A stretch of DNA of 64,000 bases from Thalassospira sp. MCCC 1A03138 (GCF_002115785.1 NZ_JFJY01000013.1:1-64000), one strand, 5' to 3'. Shown: positions 18,346-27,755, counted from the first letter of the stretch. A program made the numbers and translations. The notes: generated by a model from the sequence alone, not told the origin.

Positions 18346-20393
18346 GACGCATTTTCCGGGTCGGAGGCAGGTGCCGTCGGGGGATCAAGATTGGTGGTGC
18401 GTGCCGCTTCAATGTTGTTTTTGGTCAGTTCGCGGTCATAGGGCAGGCGAATCAGGATGGTGGTGCCACCGTTTTCGCCTACGCTGACTGTCATGCGGCC
18501 CATATGCCCGATGATGATCCGGTTGGTGATATGCAGACCCAGACCGACGCCATGGGTGCTGCCAGATCTGTTGCCACGGTAAAATGCGTCGGAAACAAGC
18601 GACAGATCATCGGGTGAAATTCCCGGGCCATTGTCGGTGACGCGGATATAGACATTTCCATCACTGCGGTGGGTGAAGCCGATGCGAACACTGGCATCCG
18701 GGGCATATTTTCGGGCGTTTTCAATCAGATTGCATATCGCGCGTTCGATCAGGGTTCTGTCGATGCTTGCGGCGGTAAAATCCACCTCTTCAAGCTCAAT
18801 GTCATGATCGGACGTCTCGCGCTGACGTCGGAGGACAAGGTCGCGCAGGAACGGTGCCAGAACGGTTGGTCTGGGGGAAATACGGAAATTGGTGCTATCG
18901 AGTGTTTCCTTTGTCAGGAACACATTCACCAGTTCAGACAGTTGGGTCGCATTTCTGCGAATGGTTGCGATACGGCTGGTTATGGCTTCCGGGGCATCGC
19001 GAACATGAAGCGAAACCATTTCGGCGGCGCGCTGGATAATGGCCAGTGGTGTTCGGAATTCATGGGATAGCATGGTGATGAATTCGCGCTGCTCGTCGGC
19101 GAGCTGATTGGCGCGCGTACTGTTTTGAACGGCTGTGACACGCTGGCTGGCAAGTGCGTATGTTCGGCCTGCCATGGCAATGCCAAGCAATAGCAGGTGC
19201 ACAAGTGATGCCACCTGATAGCAGTTGCTGGTAAATCTGTTGGCCGGAACAAGGCCCATCAGCATCAACAGATGCACGATTGCCGCCGCGGCGGGCAATC
19301 CCAATGCGACGAAATAGATCCGAAGCTTTGGCGCATCGGGCTTGGTCGCACCAAAATAGAACAGATAGCCATAGAGGATCAGCAGCACACCGATATGGAA
19401 CAGGAAAAAGCTGCGCGCAAAATGGATGTACAGGTCGCTGACCGATGTCAGGGAACACAGGCTTGCAAGTGCCGCGTAAACCGCAAGAGCCGTGAATACG
19501 GTGCGCTTGTATTTGTCCAGTTCAATGATGTAGGCCCACATCATCACACTGGTCGCAAGCGAGAAGGCCGTGCCAGCACCGGTGATGGCATCACTGGCAA
19601 ATTGCCATGTGCCGGACAGAAGAAGCTGGGCATAGCCAGAAATGCCCGCCGTTCCGGTAAACAGGGCCAGAACATAAAGCCCGTACCAGACAATCGCCCG
19701 GTCGCGGATCAGCAGACCCAGCGTGAAATAGACCATGAAGCCGATTAAAAGGATGCCAAGATAAAGCCCGTACAGAAACGTATCCTGCACGTTTTCGGTG
19801 ATCAGGGATGTATCGGATTTTATAGACGCATTCAAAAGCTGGGCGCTGTTGCTTGAAACGCCGATCACCAGCCAGTATTTTCCTGCCGACAGGTTTGGCC
19901 ATGCGCTTAGATGCTGTCGCCCACGGGCTTCTGACGGGTTTGGGGGGATATGGTCCCCAACGACATCGTTCCAAACCGTCATCCGCGTCGTGGCATCCAG
20001 TATCGTAAGCCTCACTCGGTTCAGATAGGGTGGGGAAATTTCCAGATAGCGTCTGAGTTGAAGGGGGGCTTCCCCGGCCCTGGTGACATGGATCTGCATC
20101 CGGTACCAGACGGTTTCAAGCGTGTAACCCGCACCCGATGATCCCGTGATCGGCGTAAAGTCATCGGCCGGAAGCATCGTAACATCGGCGGCTGTTCTGA
20201 CCTGTCGTTTGGCGGACAGGCGTTCGATCAGGGGGGCGAGGTCAATATCATCCTGATCCGCAGAATAAGATCCGATGACAAGTTCATGAGGACCAATATG
20301 GGCAAGGGCAGGGCGGGTCATGAAAATCATCGCGATGATGACCTGCAATATGATCCCTGTGATATAATCCTTGCGGTAACCGGTTTTCCGCAA
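18342..20393 (-). CDS. 7TM-DISM sensor histidine kinase, intact catalytic motifs
   Basis: This 683-residue sensor kinase shares its whole architecture with its downstream neighbour: signal peptide ending near ALA, periplasmic 7TMR-DISM type 2 sensor, seven membrane helices, H-box MLSHEFRTPLAII (His near 445). The ATP-binding motifs are complete (NLIENARKY, TDNGPGI, AFYRG, GVGLGLHI). The only fitting start is TTG 20393 behind a GGGGGC stretch. Type 2 DISM sensors are predicted to bind carbohydrate-like ligands. The stop overlaps the next kinase's ATG, so both are made from one transcript. It probably phosphorylates the convergent OmpR-type regulator. Confidence 0.9.
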   Translation of the reverse strand: MRKTGYRKDYITGIILQVIIAMIFMTRPALAHIGPHELVIGSYSADQDDIDLAPLIERLSAKRQVRTAADVTMLPADDFTPITGSSGAGYTLETVWYRMQIHVTRAGEAPLQLRRYLEISPPYLNRVRLTILDATTRMTVWNDVVGDHIPPNPSEARGRQHLSAWPNLSAGKYWLVIGVSSNSAQLLNASIKSDTSLITENVQDTFLYGLYLGILLIGFMVYFTLGLLIRDRAIVWYGLYVLALFTGTAGISGYAQLLLSGTWQFASDAITGAGTAFSLATSVMMWAYIIELDKYKRTVFTALAVYAALASLCSLTSVSDLYIHFARSFFLFHIGVLLILYGYLFYFGATKPDAPKLRIYFVALGLPAAAAIVHLLMLMGLVPANRFTSNCYQVASLVHLLLLGIAMAGRTYALASQRVTAVQNSTRANQLADEQREFITMLSHEFRTPLAIIQRAAEMVSLHVRDAPEAITSRIATIRRNATQLSELVNVFLTKETLDSTNFRISPRPTVLAPFLRDLVLRRQRETSDHDIELEEVDFTAASIDRTLIERAICNLIENARKYAPDASVRIGFTHRSDGNVYIRVTDNGPGISPDDLSLVSDAFYRGNRSGSTHGVGLGLHITNRIIIGHMGRMTVSVGENGGTTILIRLPYDRELTKNNIEAARTTNLDPPTAPASDPENAS

Positions 20394-20626
20394 AATGCCC
20401 CCGATTTCGGAATATTCAAACGCTTCGTATCCTAGATACCGGGTTTTAAAAGTAAGGTCATGGCTTTTATAAGCGAAGGGTAAAGGATGCGATTAACGGA
20501 TCGGTTGCTTATGAGAGGTATAATCGGTCACTTGCCGGTAGCATTGCGCGGACACTTTGATATAACCGGCGTCAGGAAAAATAACCCGCACGCCGATGTG
20601 CGGGGATGGAAGCAGAGAAGACGAGC

Positions 20627-21976
20627 ATGAGCCGTAAATATTTCGGGACCGACGGTATTCGCGGAACCGCCAACACCGCCCCCATGACAGCCGAAGTCGC
20701 GCTTAAGGTCGGGATGGCCGCCGGCCATTATTTCACCCGTGGCGATCATCGTCATCGTGTGGTGATTGGCAAGGATACCCGTCTGTCGGGCTATATGCTT
20801 GAACCTGCGCTGGTTGCCGGTTTTACGTCGATGGGGATGGATGTGATGCTGGTCGGGCCGATGCCGACCCCGGCCGTTGCCATGCTGACCAAATCGATGC
20901 GGGCCGATATTGGTGTGATGATTTCCGCCTCGCACAATCCGTTTCAGGATAACGGGATCAAGCTTTTTGGCCCGGATGGTTTCAAACTGTCCGACGAGGT
21001 CGAACTTGAGATCGAAGCCATGATGGATAGCGACATGTCGGCGTTGCTGGTGGCTGCCGACAAGCTTGGCCGTGCGCAGCGCATTGATGATGCGCCGGGC
21101 CGCTATATCGAGGCGGTCAAATCATCGCTGCCGTCTTCGGTGACGCTTGAGGGGCTCAAGATCGTTCTGGATTGCGCCAATGGTGCGGCCTATTCCGTCG
21201 CCCCCAAGGTGTTGCGGGAATTGGGCGCGGACGTCATTGAAATCGGCACCAAGCCGAATGGCCTTAACATCAATGCCGAATGCGGATCGACTCACACCCA
21301 GACCATGTGTGACCGGGTGTTGGCCGAAAAGGCCGATGTCGGGATTGCCTTGGATGGCGATGCCGACCGGGTTCAGATGTGCGACGAAAAAGGCCAGTTG
21401 ATTGATGGCGATCAGTTGATGGGCCTTGTCACCACGCATTGGAAACGCACCGGGCAGTTGCGCGGCAATGCGCTGGTTGCGACGGTGATGTCAAATCTTG
21501 GTCTTGAACGTTACCTTGAAAGCAATGGGTTGCGCCTGATCCGTACCAAGGTCGGGGATCGTTACGTTGTGGAACAGATGCGCGCCCTTGATTGCAACGT
21601 TGGCGGGGAGCAGTCCGGTCATATCGTTCTGTCGGATTTTGCATCGACCGGTGATGGCTTGCTGGCATCCCTTCAGGTTCTGGCGGTTCTGGCCGATCGT
21701 GAAGGTCCGGTTTCGGAAATGAGCCGCGTGTTCGATCCGCTGCCACAGATACTTAAAAATGTGCGGTATGCGGCGGGTTCCGATCCGCTGTCACAAAGCA
21801 GCGTGGTTGATGCGATTTCCAGTGCCGAACGGGCCTTTAACGGAGATGGTCGTGTTCTGATCCGCAAATCGGGCACGGAGCCGCTGATCCGTGTGATGGC
21901 CGAAGGGGATGATGCGATCAAGGTCGAACAGATCGTTGATGGCATTGTTGCCGAAATCATGGCTGTTGCGGGTTAA
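20627..21976 (+). CDS. glmM: Phosphoglucosamine mutase GlmM
   Basis: GlmM interconverts glucosamine-6-phosphate and glucosamine-1-phosphate on the way to UDP-GlcNAc for peptidoglycan and LPS. The 449-residue protein starts [15 protein letters not shown] and carries the phosphoserine site [15 protein letters not shown], the metal loop LDGDADRVQ and the phosphate-binding loop [13 protein letters not shown] chose ATG 20627, the conserved family start, over an in-frame ATG seven codons upstream. glmM normally follows folP; here two-component genes intervene. Confidence 0.97.
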   Translation: MSRKYFGTDGIRGTANTAPMTAEVALKVGMAAGHYFTRGDHRHRVVIGKDTRLSGYMLEPALVAGFTSMGMDVMLVGPMPTPAVAMLTKSMRADIGVMISASHNPFQDNGIKLFGPDGFKLSDEVELEIEAMMDSDMSALLVAADKLGRAQRIDDAPGRYIEAVKSSLPSSVTLEGLKIVLDCANGAAYSVAPKVLRELGADVIEIGTKPNGLNINAECGSTHTQTMCDRVLAEKADVGIALDGDADRVQMCDEKGQLIDGDQLMGLVTTHWKRTGQLRGNALVATVMSNLGLERYLESNGLRLIRTKVGDRYVVEQMRALDCNVGGEQSGHIVLSDFASTGDGLLASLQVLAVLADREGPVSEMSRVFDPLPQILKNVRYAAGSDPLSQSSVVDAISSAERAFNGDGRVLIRKSGTEPLIRVMAEGDDAIKVEQIVDGIVAEIMAVAG

Positions 21977-22040
21977 GGCAGCAGGACTATCTTAGGGGCC
22001 TGACCCTGGACCGAATATCAGAAGTGCTTGGAGGTCGATC

Positions 22041-22841
22041 ATGAAAGGTCGCGTATTGATCATTGCGGGCTCTGACTGTTCCGGCGGGGCCGGAATTCAG
22101 GCCGACATCAAAACCGTGACTGTTCTGGGTGGATATGCCGCAACCGCTATCACGGCGCTGACGGTGCAAAATACCACCGGTGTTTTTGATGTTCTGGGCA
22201 TTGATCCGAAACTGATCGTCCATCAGGCCGAAGTCACGATTGATGATATCGGGGCCGATGCGATCAAGACCGGTATGCTGCATAGTGTGCCGGTGATCGA
22301 AGCGGTTGCAAAATTCATCCGGGACAAAGCCGCCGATATTCCGATTGTTGTTGATCCGGTGATGATATCGCAAAGTGGATCGCGTCTTTTGAACGAAGAT
22401 GCGGTTGATGCGCTGATCAAAAACATGGTGCCACTGGCGACCGTCCTGACGCCCAATATTCCAGAAGCCGAAGTGCTTTCGGGGATGAAGATTTTGACCG
22501 AGGGTGACATGATCGAAGCCGCCCGCAAGATCGGTGAACTGGGTGCCAAGGCGGTGCTGGTCAAGGGCGGCCATGCCGATGGGGATCGCATTGTCGACAT
22601 CCTTTGGCGGCATGATGGCGATATCGAAGGGTTTGAGGCGGATCGTATTCCGTCGGAAAACAACCATGGGACGGGTTGTTCGCTTGCCAGTGCGATTGCC
22701 ACCGGGCTTTCGCAGGGCATGGGGTTGAGCGATGCGGTGGCACGCGCGCGGGCGTTTGTGCGCGAAGCGATCCGCACCGCCCCTGATTTTGGCAAGGGCA
22801 ATGGTCCGCTTAACCATGCCCACCCCGTTACCGGCGAGTAA
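22041..22841 (+). CDS. thiD: Hydroxymethylpyrimidine/phosphomethylpyrimidine kinase ThiD
   Basis: ThiD phosphorylates HMP and HMP-phosphate to the pyrimidine precursor of thiamine. The 266-residue ribokinase-fold protein has the substrate motif AGSDCSGGAGIQADIKT at the start and the nucleotide/anion-hole motif NNHGTGCSLASAIATGL near residues 210-226. A TTGGAGG ribosome site precedes the ATG. It stands alone here without other thi genes, and I see no TPP riboswitch ahead of it. Confidence 0.95.
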   Translation: MKGRVLIIAGSDCSGGAGIQADIKTVTVLGGYAATAITALTVQNTTGVFDVLGIDPKLIVHQAEVTIDDIGADAIKTGMLHSVPVIEAVAKFIRDKAADIPIVVDPVMISQSGSRLLNEDAVDALIKNMVPLATVLTPNIPEAEVLSGMKILTEGDMIEAARKIGELGAKAVLVKGGHADGDRIVDILWRHDGDIEGFEADRIPSENNHGTGCSLASAIATGLSQGMGLSDAVARARAFVREAIRTAPDFGKGNGPLNHAHPVTGE

Positions 22842-22873
22842 GGGGACGGGGTTTCATGCAGGGAGAAAATGCC

Positions 22874-23416
22874 ATGCCGGGAACCTCCTTTTTTCATCAG
22901 GCGCGGAATAATGCGTGGTCCAATCATCGCTTGCTAACGGTCTGTTCGCGGTTGAGTGACGCGGAGCTGAATGCGGAGCGCACATCGTTCTTTCCGACGA
23001 TCCTTTGGACGCTTAATCACATCCTGATTGTCGACTGGTTTTACATTGATGCCCTTGTGGCCGGTGGGCGCGGGCGGGGCTGTTTTGTCGAGGAAAACCC
23101 GTTTTCCGATATCGCGGCACTTTCCGATGCCCAGCGTGACAGCGATCAGACATTGCTGAAATTCTGTGAAAACCTGTCGGATGCCGATGCGGCTCGGCTG
23201 GTGGCGTTGGATCGTGGTAACGGGAAGACCGCGCATGAAACGGCGGCGGCGGTTTTATCGCATCTTTTCGTGCATCAGACCCATCATCGCGGGCAGGTGC
23301 ATGCGATGCTGAGCGGTACATCGCAAAAGCCGCCGCAGCTTGACGAATATTATCTTGATTGTGATGCCGAATTTCGCGGCACCGATTTTCACGACCTTGG
23401 TTGGGACGGCGCATGA
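22874..23416 (+). CDS. DinB-like four-helix metal-binding protein
   Basis: This 180-residue protein fits the DinB/DUF664 superfamily, small four-helix bundles that often hold a metal through three histidines and act in thiol-dependent or unknown reactions. Candidate ligands are His in LNHIL and the cluster HQTHHRGQVH. The start is set at ATG 22874, which has GGGAGA upstream; an in-frame ATG lies at 22856. The stop overlaps the next ATG, suggesting coupling to the small membrane protein. The substrate is unknown. Confidence 0.8.
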   Translation: MPGTSFFHQARNNAWSNHRLLTVCSRLSDAELNAERTSFFPTILWTLNHILIVDWFYIDALVAGGRGRGCFVEENPFSDIAALSDAQRDSDQTLLKFCENLSDADAARLVALDRGNGKTAHETAAAVLSHLFVHQTHHRGQVHAMLSGTSQKPPQLDEYYLDCDAEFRGTDFHDLGWDGA

Positions 23417-23769
23417 CATTCAGACTGACGGATCGAACCAAACGGCGTCTTTTTCTGATCTCGGTGACGGCACTGGTTGTCGCCACGATTGCCGATGGAT
23501 CACGCCGTTTCGTGGCCGACCTGATCTGGACGGATGACGCGGCCCCGTGGGAAAAGGTGACGGCGGTTTATTATCCCGATACGCAGAAACAGACCGATAT
23601 CCGTATTTCGGATGCAAGGTTTGATGACGTTGCCGAATGCCGCGAACATCTTGCCAAGCTGGCAACTGAAAACGGGGATGCGGACCTGCAAAAGGGACGG
23701 TCAGAATGTGCTGTCGGGTTTTATCGCGATGGTGCGGGCAATGGCAGTTATCGCCTGATTATCGAATAA
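23413..23769 (+). CDS. Small hypothetical protein with one membrane segment
   Basis: I do not recognise this 118-residue protein. A basic start (RLTDRTKRRL) leads into one hydrophobic segment (about residues 12-28) and a soluble tail with two cysteines (in AECREHL and SECAVGF) that could pair outside the cytoplasm. Its ATG overlaps the stop of the DinB-like gene, so the two are probably translated together. It converges with the AEC carrier gene, with five bases between the stops. Confidence 0.65.
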   Translation: MTFRLTDRTKRRLFLISVTALVVATIADGSRRFVADLIWTDDAAPWEKVTAVYYPDTQKQTDIRISDARFDDVAECREHLAKLATENGDADLQKGRSECAVGFYRDGAGNGSYRLIIE

Positions 23770-23774
23770 ACAGT

Positions 23775-24650
23775 CTAAAGCACATACCACAGCAGGCCGG
23801 GCAGGGCGATGGCGGCAAGGAAGCTTGAACTGATGACCACACCGGCGACTTCTTCTGGTTCGCGGTTGTAAAGCTGCGCAAACAGATAGCAGAACACCGC
23901 AACCGGCATCGAACATTGCAGGATGACGACCCCGCGTTCGATCCCGGTAAGCCCCATGACTTCGGAAAGTCCGACGCCAACCGCAAAGCCCATGGCAAGG
24001 CGCAGCATGCTAAGTGCGGTGCTGCGTGCGAGGCTAACCGGGCGGAGGCGGGCCAGTGACACACCCAATGTAAACAGCATTAACGGAATGGTCAGCTGTC
24101 CGATCAGGTTGGTCGTGTTGTAAAGCCATGCCGGGACTTCGGTATTGGTCGCAAGGAAGCCGGTTGCAATCAGGGTTGCCGGAATGATCGGCATCTTGAT
24201 GATCGATTTAAGCGAGAAACTGCCCGAAACGAACGCCACCCCGATGGTCAGTTGCAAAACCACATAAACCGCAAAAAACGCAACCGACAGTGCCAGACCA
24301 TCCTGCCCGTAAGCCAGCATGCAAAGCGGCAGACCGACATTGCCGACATTCGGCCAGGTCAGCGATTGCAGATAGGTCCGCGGGGCCAGTTTGAAAACTT
24401 TCAGGATCGGCCAGCCGATCAGAACGAAAATGATGTTCGCGGCAAGGGCGGCAGTGCCCATCGATACCAGCGCATCCGCACCAAGATCAACCGTGGCAAG
24501 GGCGGCAAAGGTCAGGCAGGGGGTGGCAAAATAGGTGACGATGGATGTCACCAGTCCCGTATCGAAATGTCTGCCGGACCGTGCCCAGATATAACCAAGA
24601 CCCGTGGTTATGAAAACCGGTGCAAGAATGGCAAAGATATCGGCAAACAT
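23775..24650 (-). CDS. AEC (auxin efflux carrier) family transporter
   Basis: The 291-residue protein is hydrophobic throughout, with about ten membrane segments arranged as two five-helix repeats, as in AEC carriers such as bacterial malate/malonate transporters. Cues are the start MFADIFAILAPVFITTGLGY, the PCLTFAAL and WPNVGNVGLPLCMLAYG segments with conserved Asn/Gly/Pro, and a matching ERGVVILQCSMPVAVF in the second half. I chose ATG 24650, the normal family start; the open frame extends upstream without support. The substrate cannot be read from sequence. Confidence 0.88.
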   Translation of the reverse strand: MFADIFAILAPVFITTGLGYIWARSGRHFDTGLVTSIVTYFATPCLTFAALATVDLGADALVSMGTAALAANIIFVLIGWPILKVFKLAPRTYLQSLTWPNVGNVGLPLCMLAYGQDGLALSVAFFAVYVVLQLTIGVAFVSGSFSLKSIIKMPIIPATLIATGFLATNTEVPAWLYNTTNLIGQLTIPLMLFTLGVSLARLRPVSLARSTALSMLRLAMGFAVGVGLSEVMGLTGIERGVVILQCSMPVAVFCYLFAQLYNREPEEVAGVVISSSFLAAIALPGLLWYVL

Positions 24651-24867
24651 GAAATTCAGTATCCCCAGATGGCTTGGCCCCAATGGCCCCCGGGTGAAAT
24701 TGTCATGACCGATAGTCGCGGGGCAAGCGAATAATGGTAATACCAGTTGGTTTTCCGCATCGCGATAAGTCGACGCAAACCTGCGTCGTGAAAACTTGTC
24801 ATTCCGGATGTTGATGGTGCATGTTAGCCCGTCAATCAGCCTCAGAGACAAAAAGACAGGGTCAGGT

Positions 24868-25512
24868 ATGAGCCCCAGAAAATACGATTTCGTTCACCGC
24901 CATTTCATCGATCCGGCTCCGCGCTGGCGCGATCAGCGCCATCCTGTGCCTGCGGTTTTTCTTGATCGTGATGGGGTGGTGAATGAAGAAGTCCATTATC
25001 TGTCAAAGATTGACGATCTTGCCCTGATTCCCGGAACCGCCGCAGCCATCAAACAGCTTAATGATGCCGGTATTCCGGTTGTGATCGTGACCAACCAGTC
25101 GGCGGTGGCGCGGGGTTATCTGACCGAGGCGGGCCTTCGTGACCTGCATGAGGCGATGCTTGCGATGCTGGCGCGCGCGGGGGCATCGGTGCAGGGGATT
25201 TATTATTCGCCCTATCATCCCGACGGGATTGAGGGATATCGCCGTGAAAGCGAATGCCGCAAACCGGGCCCGGCCATGATCCTTGCGGCGGCCGAGGATT
25301 TTGTGATTTCGCTGGGCGATAGTGTTCTGATCGGGGATCGGATCAATGATATTCGTGCCGGACGTGCGGCGGGCACCCATGCGGTGATCGTTAAGACCGG
25401 GCACGGGGCAAAGGAAACCACCTGGCCCGAGGCGGCAGAGGCGGACTTTATCGCCTATGATTTGCAGGCCGCAGTGACCGAACTTTTCGCGCGCGGTGTT
25501 CTGGCGCGTTAG
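24868..25512 (+). CDS. HAD-IIIA phosphatase, GmhB-like (heptose bisphosphate phosphatase family)
   Basis: The 214-residue HAD hydrolase has the nucleophile motif VFLDRDGVVNEE, motif II VTNQSAVARGYL, the Lys of CRKPGP and the acidic motif LIGDRINDI, all as in D-glycero-D-manno-heptose-1,7-bisphosphate 7-phosphatase (GmhB), an LPS-core enzyme. The zinc loop of E. coli GmhB (two Cys and a His in CxH..CxC) is mostly lost: YYSPYHP and ESECRKP keep one Cys. It could be a zinc-free GmhB or a related sugar-phosphate phosphatase. It converges with the GT41-like gene, five bases away. Confidence 0.82.
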   Translation: MSPRKYDFVHRHFIDPAPRWRDQRHPVPAVFLDRDGVVNEEVHYLSKIDDLALIPGTAAAIKQLNDAGIPVVIVTNQSAVARGYLTEAGLRDLHEAMLAMLARAGASVQGIYYSPYHPDGIEGYRRESECRKPGPAMILAAAEDFVISLGDSVLIGDRINDIRAGRAAGTHAVIVKTGHGAKETTWPEAAEADFIAYDLQAAVTELFARGVLAR

Positions 25513-25517
25513 GCGCA

Positions 25518-27581
25518 TCATAACGCGCACCAGGTTTTCCACATATCCCGGCAGGCTTCTTCAAGTTCGCGCGCGGTGGCCGCACCGTTCATGGCCTTGC
25601 TGTTTTTCATCCGGTCGCGCATGCCTGCCCGAATGGTGGTAAGGGCGTTGATATCCTGTGTCAGAAGGACGGCCTTTTCGACGTAACCCTTTTGCGTTTC
25701 CGCCGCCAGCGCATCGAGCCCGATATCGGATAACAGGCAAAGCCCTGCGCGTGATGCCGGTGTTTCACCCGCCATCGTGACAAACGGAATACCGTGCCAG
25801 AGCATATCAAAATAGCGCGCGATATCGATCATCGGGAACGGGGCCAAGCCGATATCGATCCGGGCGTAAAGATCGGGTTTATCTTCGGGGTTTACCGCAC
25901 CAATCAGATTGACACGATCCGTGTGAAGCCCGGCCTGGCGTAGACGATCCAGCATCGTCTTTTTGGCAAAGGCATCGCCCAGAACATCATCCTGAATGAC
26001 AAGGCGACTGTTTTTGACCTTATTTAAAACGCGGGCAAAGCAGTTCAGGCTGGCGTCGCTGATGTTTGATAACTGGTCAAAGCAACCAAAGGTCACGGCC
26101 TCGTCAATTGCGGCTGGAAGCAGGCTGAGCATGGCGGCATCATCCGCACCGACATAGGCAAGAGGCCCCGATCCCAGATGTTGCACATTTTCACAAAACA
26201 GCTTGTTTTCGGCCGGTTTGGCCGGGATCGCGCGATGGTGGACAAGGATGTAATCCATCTGACTGATGCCCGTCGTCATTGGTGCGATACTGGCCTGAAC
26301 CGGGGCAGCGCGATGGGCAAATACCGTGATCGGCTGATTTGCGACCGGGCCGGTCAGGTCAAACAGGATGTCGATCCTGTCCTTGCGGATGCGCTCAACG
26401 ATCTGAAGCGGGCTTTGGCCGTAAACCTCGCGCCAGCCATCGGCCATGACCTGCCATGAACGGGTGGTTTGGTCCGGGCGTGGGGTGGCCGAATACAGAA
26501 ACAGTTCGACCTCGTTGCGGTTAAGGTGCCGGGCAACTCCCGCAAGCAGGGCGAAGGAAGCATGTTCGCAAAAATGCGGTGACAGCCATCCGATGCGAAG
26601 CCGTTTATCGACCTGTTTGCTGTTGGTGAATTTCGGTTCGGGCAAGGCTGGCATGTGGCTGCGTGCCCATTGGCGGGCCTGTTTAAGATATTCGACCCCG
26701 CCGATATCGGGCAGTCTGGCAACCGCGGCCAGAAGGGCTGTGTGGGCATCCGCATTTGCCGGGTGTTTTTCCACAAGCACGGTCAGTTCGGCAATCGCAC
26801 TTGCGACGTCGCCGCACCGCAATTCGATATCGGCAATTTCAAGATCGATTTCGATCCTGCCCTTGGCAAGGCGCTTGGCGGTTTTAAGGATCGCGATCGC
26901 CTTGGCATAATCGCCCTGTGCCGAGAGCGCACGGCCCAAACCGTGCAGGGCCGGGACATTGCGGGGATCGATGCTCAGCGCGCGTTGATACAGGTTTTGC
27001 GCCATGCCGGGATAGCCAAGCCGCAGCGACACATCCCCGACACGGCAAATCATATCTGGCGTGATGCCGGCGGCCTCGGCGGCGCGGTCAAGCGATGCGA
27101 GTGCTGCTTCTTCCTGCCCCAGTGCGTGCAATGCCTTGCCAAACAGCAAAAGCCCGTCAAAGTGATCGGGTTTCAGGCCCAGCAACCGCCCCAGAAGGTC
27201 CACCGTCTGCCCGATATGGCCGCGCGGCATTTCAAGGCGTGCCAGATGATAAAGGGCGGTCGGGAAATCGCCATGATAGCTGATGGCCTGACGGAATTCG
27301 TCAATCGCCTTTTCGATCTGCCCGGCCCGTTCCAGCGCAATCGCGAAATTGCACCGCACTGCCGGGTTGGCACCAAGTCGCGGCAGGCAGCTATCAAACA
27401 GTTCAAGGGCTTCGCGGTGGCGATCAATACCGGTCAGAAGAGTTGCCAGAAGATGTTCGACTTCGGGGTTGCCGGGCGAAAGCGACAGCGCACGACGGTA
27501 AATCTTCTCGGCCTCGTCAGGACGGTTGCCTTCATGCGCGCTTAGTCCACGCCTGAGCAGGGTCTTGAGATCGGCCGACAT
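25518..27581 (-). CDS. TPR protein with divergent GT41 (SPINDLY/OGT-like) glycosyltransferase domain
   Basis: The 687-residue protein has about eight tetratricopeptide repeats in residues 1-300 and a C-terminal part resembling GT41 enzymes, which transfer GlcNAc or fucose to proteins. Landmarks are RIGWLSPHFCEHASFALL, VFAHRAAPVQASI, MDYILVHH and PFVTMAGETPASRAG. Two features expected for sugar-nucleotide binding differ: the CFxxxxKI lysine region reads CFDQLSNIS, and the HTT motif before the DxLWxG segment reads IARYFDMLWHG. It may have a different donor or reduced activity. Bacterial relatives often modify flagellin or surface proteins, but no such gene is nearby. Confidence 0.8.
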   Translation of the reverse strand: MSADLKTLLRRGLSAHEGNRPDEAEKIYRRALSLSPGNPEVEHLLATLLTGIDRHREALELFDSCLPRLGANPAVRCNFAIALERAGQIEKAIDEFRQAISYHGDFPTALYHLARLEMPRGHIGQTVDLLGRLLGLKPDHFDGLLLFGKALHALGQEEAALASLDRAAEAAGITPDMICRVGDVSLRLGYPGMAQNLYQRALSIDPRNVPALHGLGRALSAQGDYAKAIAILKTAKRLAKGRIEIDLEIADIELRCGDVASAIAELTVLVEKHPANADAHTALLAAVARLPDIGGVEYLKQARQWARSHMPALPEPKFTNSKQVDKRLRIGWLSPHFCEHASFALLAGVARHLNRNEVELFLYSATPRPDQTTRSWQVMADGWREVYGQSPLQIVERIRKDRIDILFDLTGPVANQPITVFAHRAAPVQASIAPMTTGISQMDYILVHHRAIPAKPAENKLFCENVQHLGSGPLAYVGADDAAMLSLLPAAIDEAVTFGCFDQLSNISDASLNCFARVLNKVKNSRLVIQDDVLGDAFAKKTMLDRLRQAGLHTDRVNLIGAVNPEDKPDLYARIDIGLAPFPMIDIARYFDMLWHGIPFVTMAGETPASRAGLCLLSDIGLDALAAETQKGYVEKAVLLTQDINALTTIRAGMRDRMKNSKAMNGAATARELEEACRDMWKTWCAL

Positions 27582-27720
27582 CGATATGCTTTACCTCGTA
27601 AGATGGACAGTCCTGATCGCTGTCATATGGGGCAGCATGCAGAAAAAGGAACGTTCTGTCATTGCTTTAAAGCATTTCACTGTTTCAGGAAAAGGAATGA
27701 TGGGGCCGGGAAAAGCATAA

Positions 27721-27755
27721 AAAAAACCCCGAGCCTGCGACGCAGGCCGGGGCGA
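27721..27755 (-). terminator. Orphan Rho-independent terminator, minus strand
   Basis: Read on the minus strand, a GC-rich stem (CCCCGgCCTGC paired with GCAGGctCGGGG around a short loop) runs into eight T residues. No coding gene lies immediately upstream on this strand. It could end a small RNA, or act as an attenuator in the leader of the GT41-like gene 140 bases downstream. Confidence 0.75.

Noticed and set aside
21977-22040. Possible TPP riboswitch ahead of thiD
   Set aside because: The gap is only 64 bases and lacks the conserved CTGAGA and ACCCTTGAACCTGAT-like elements.
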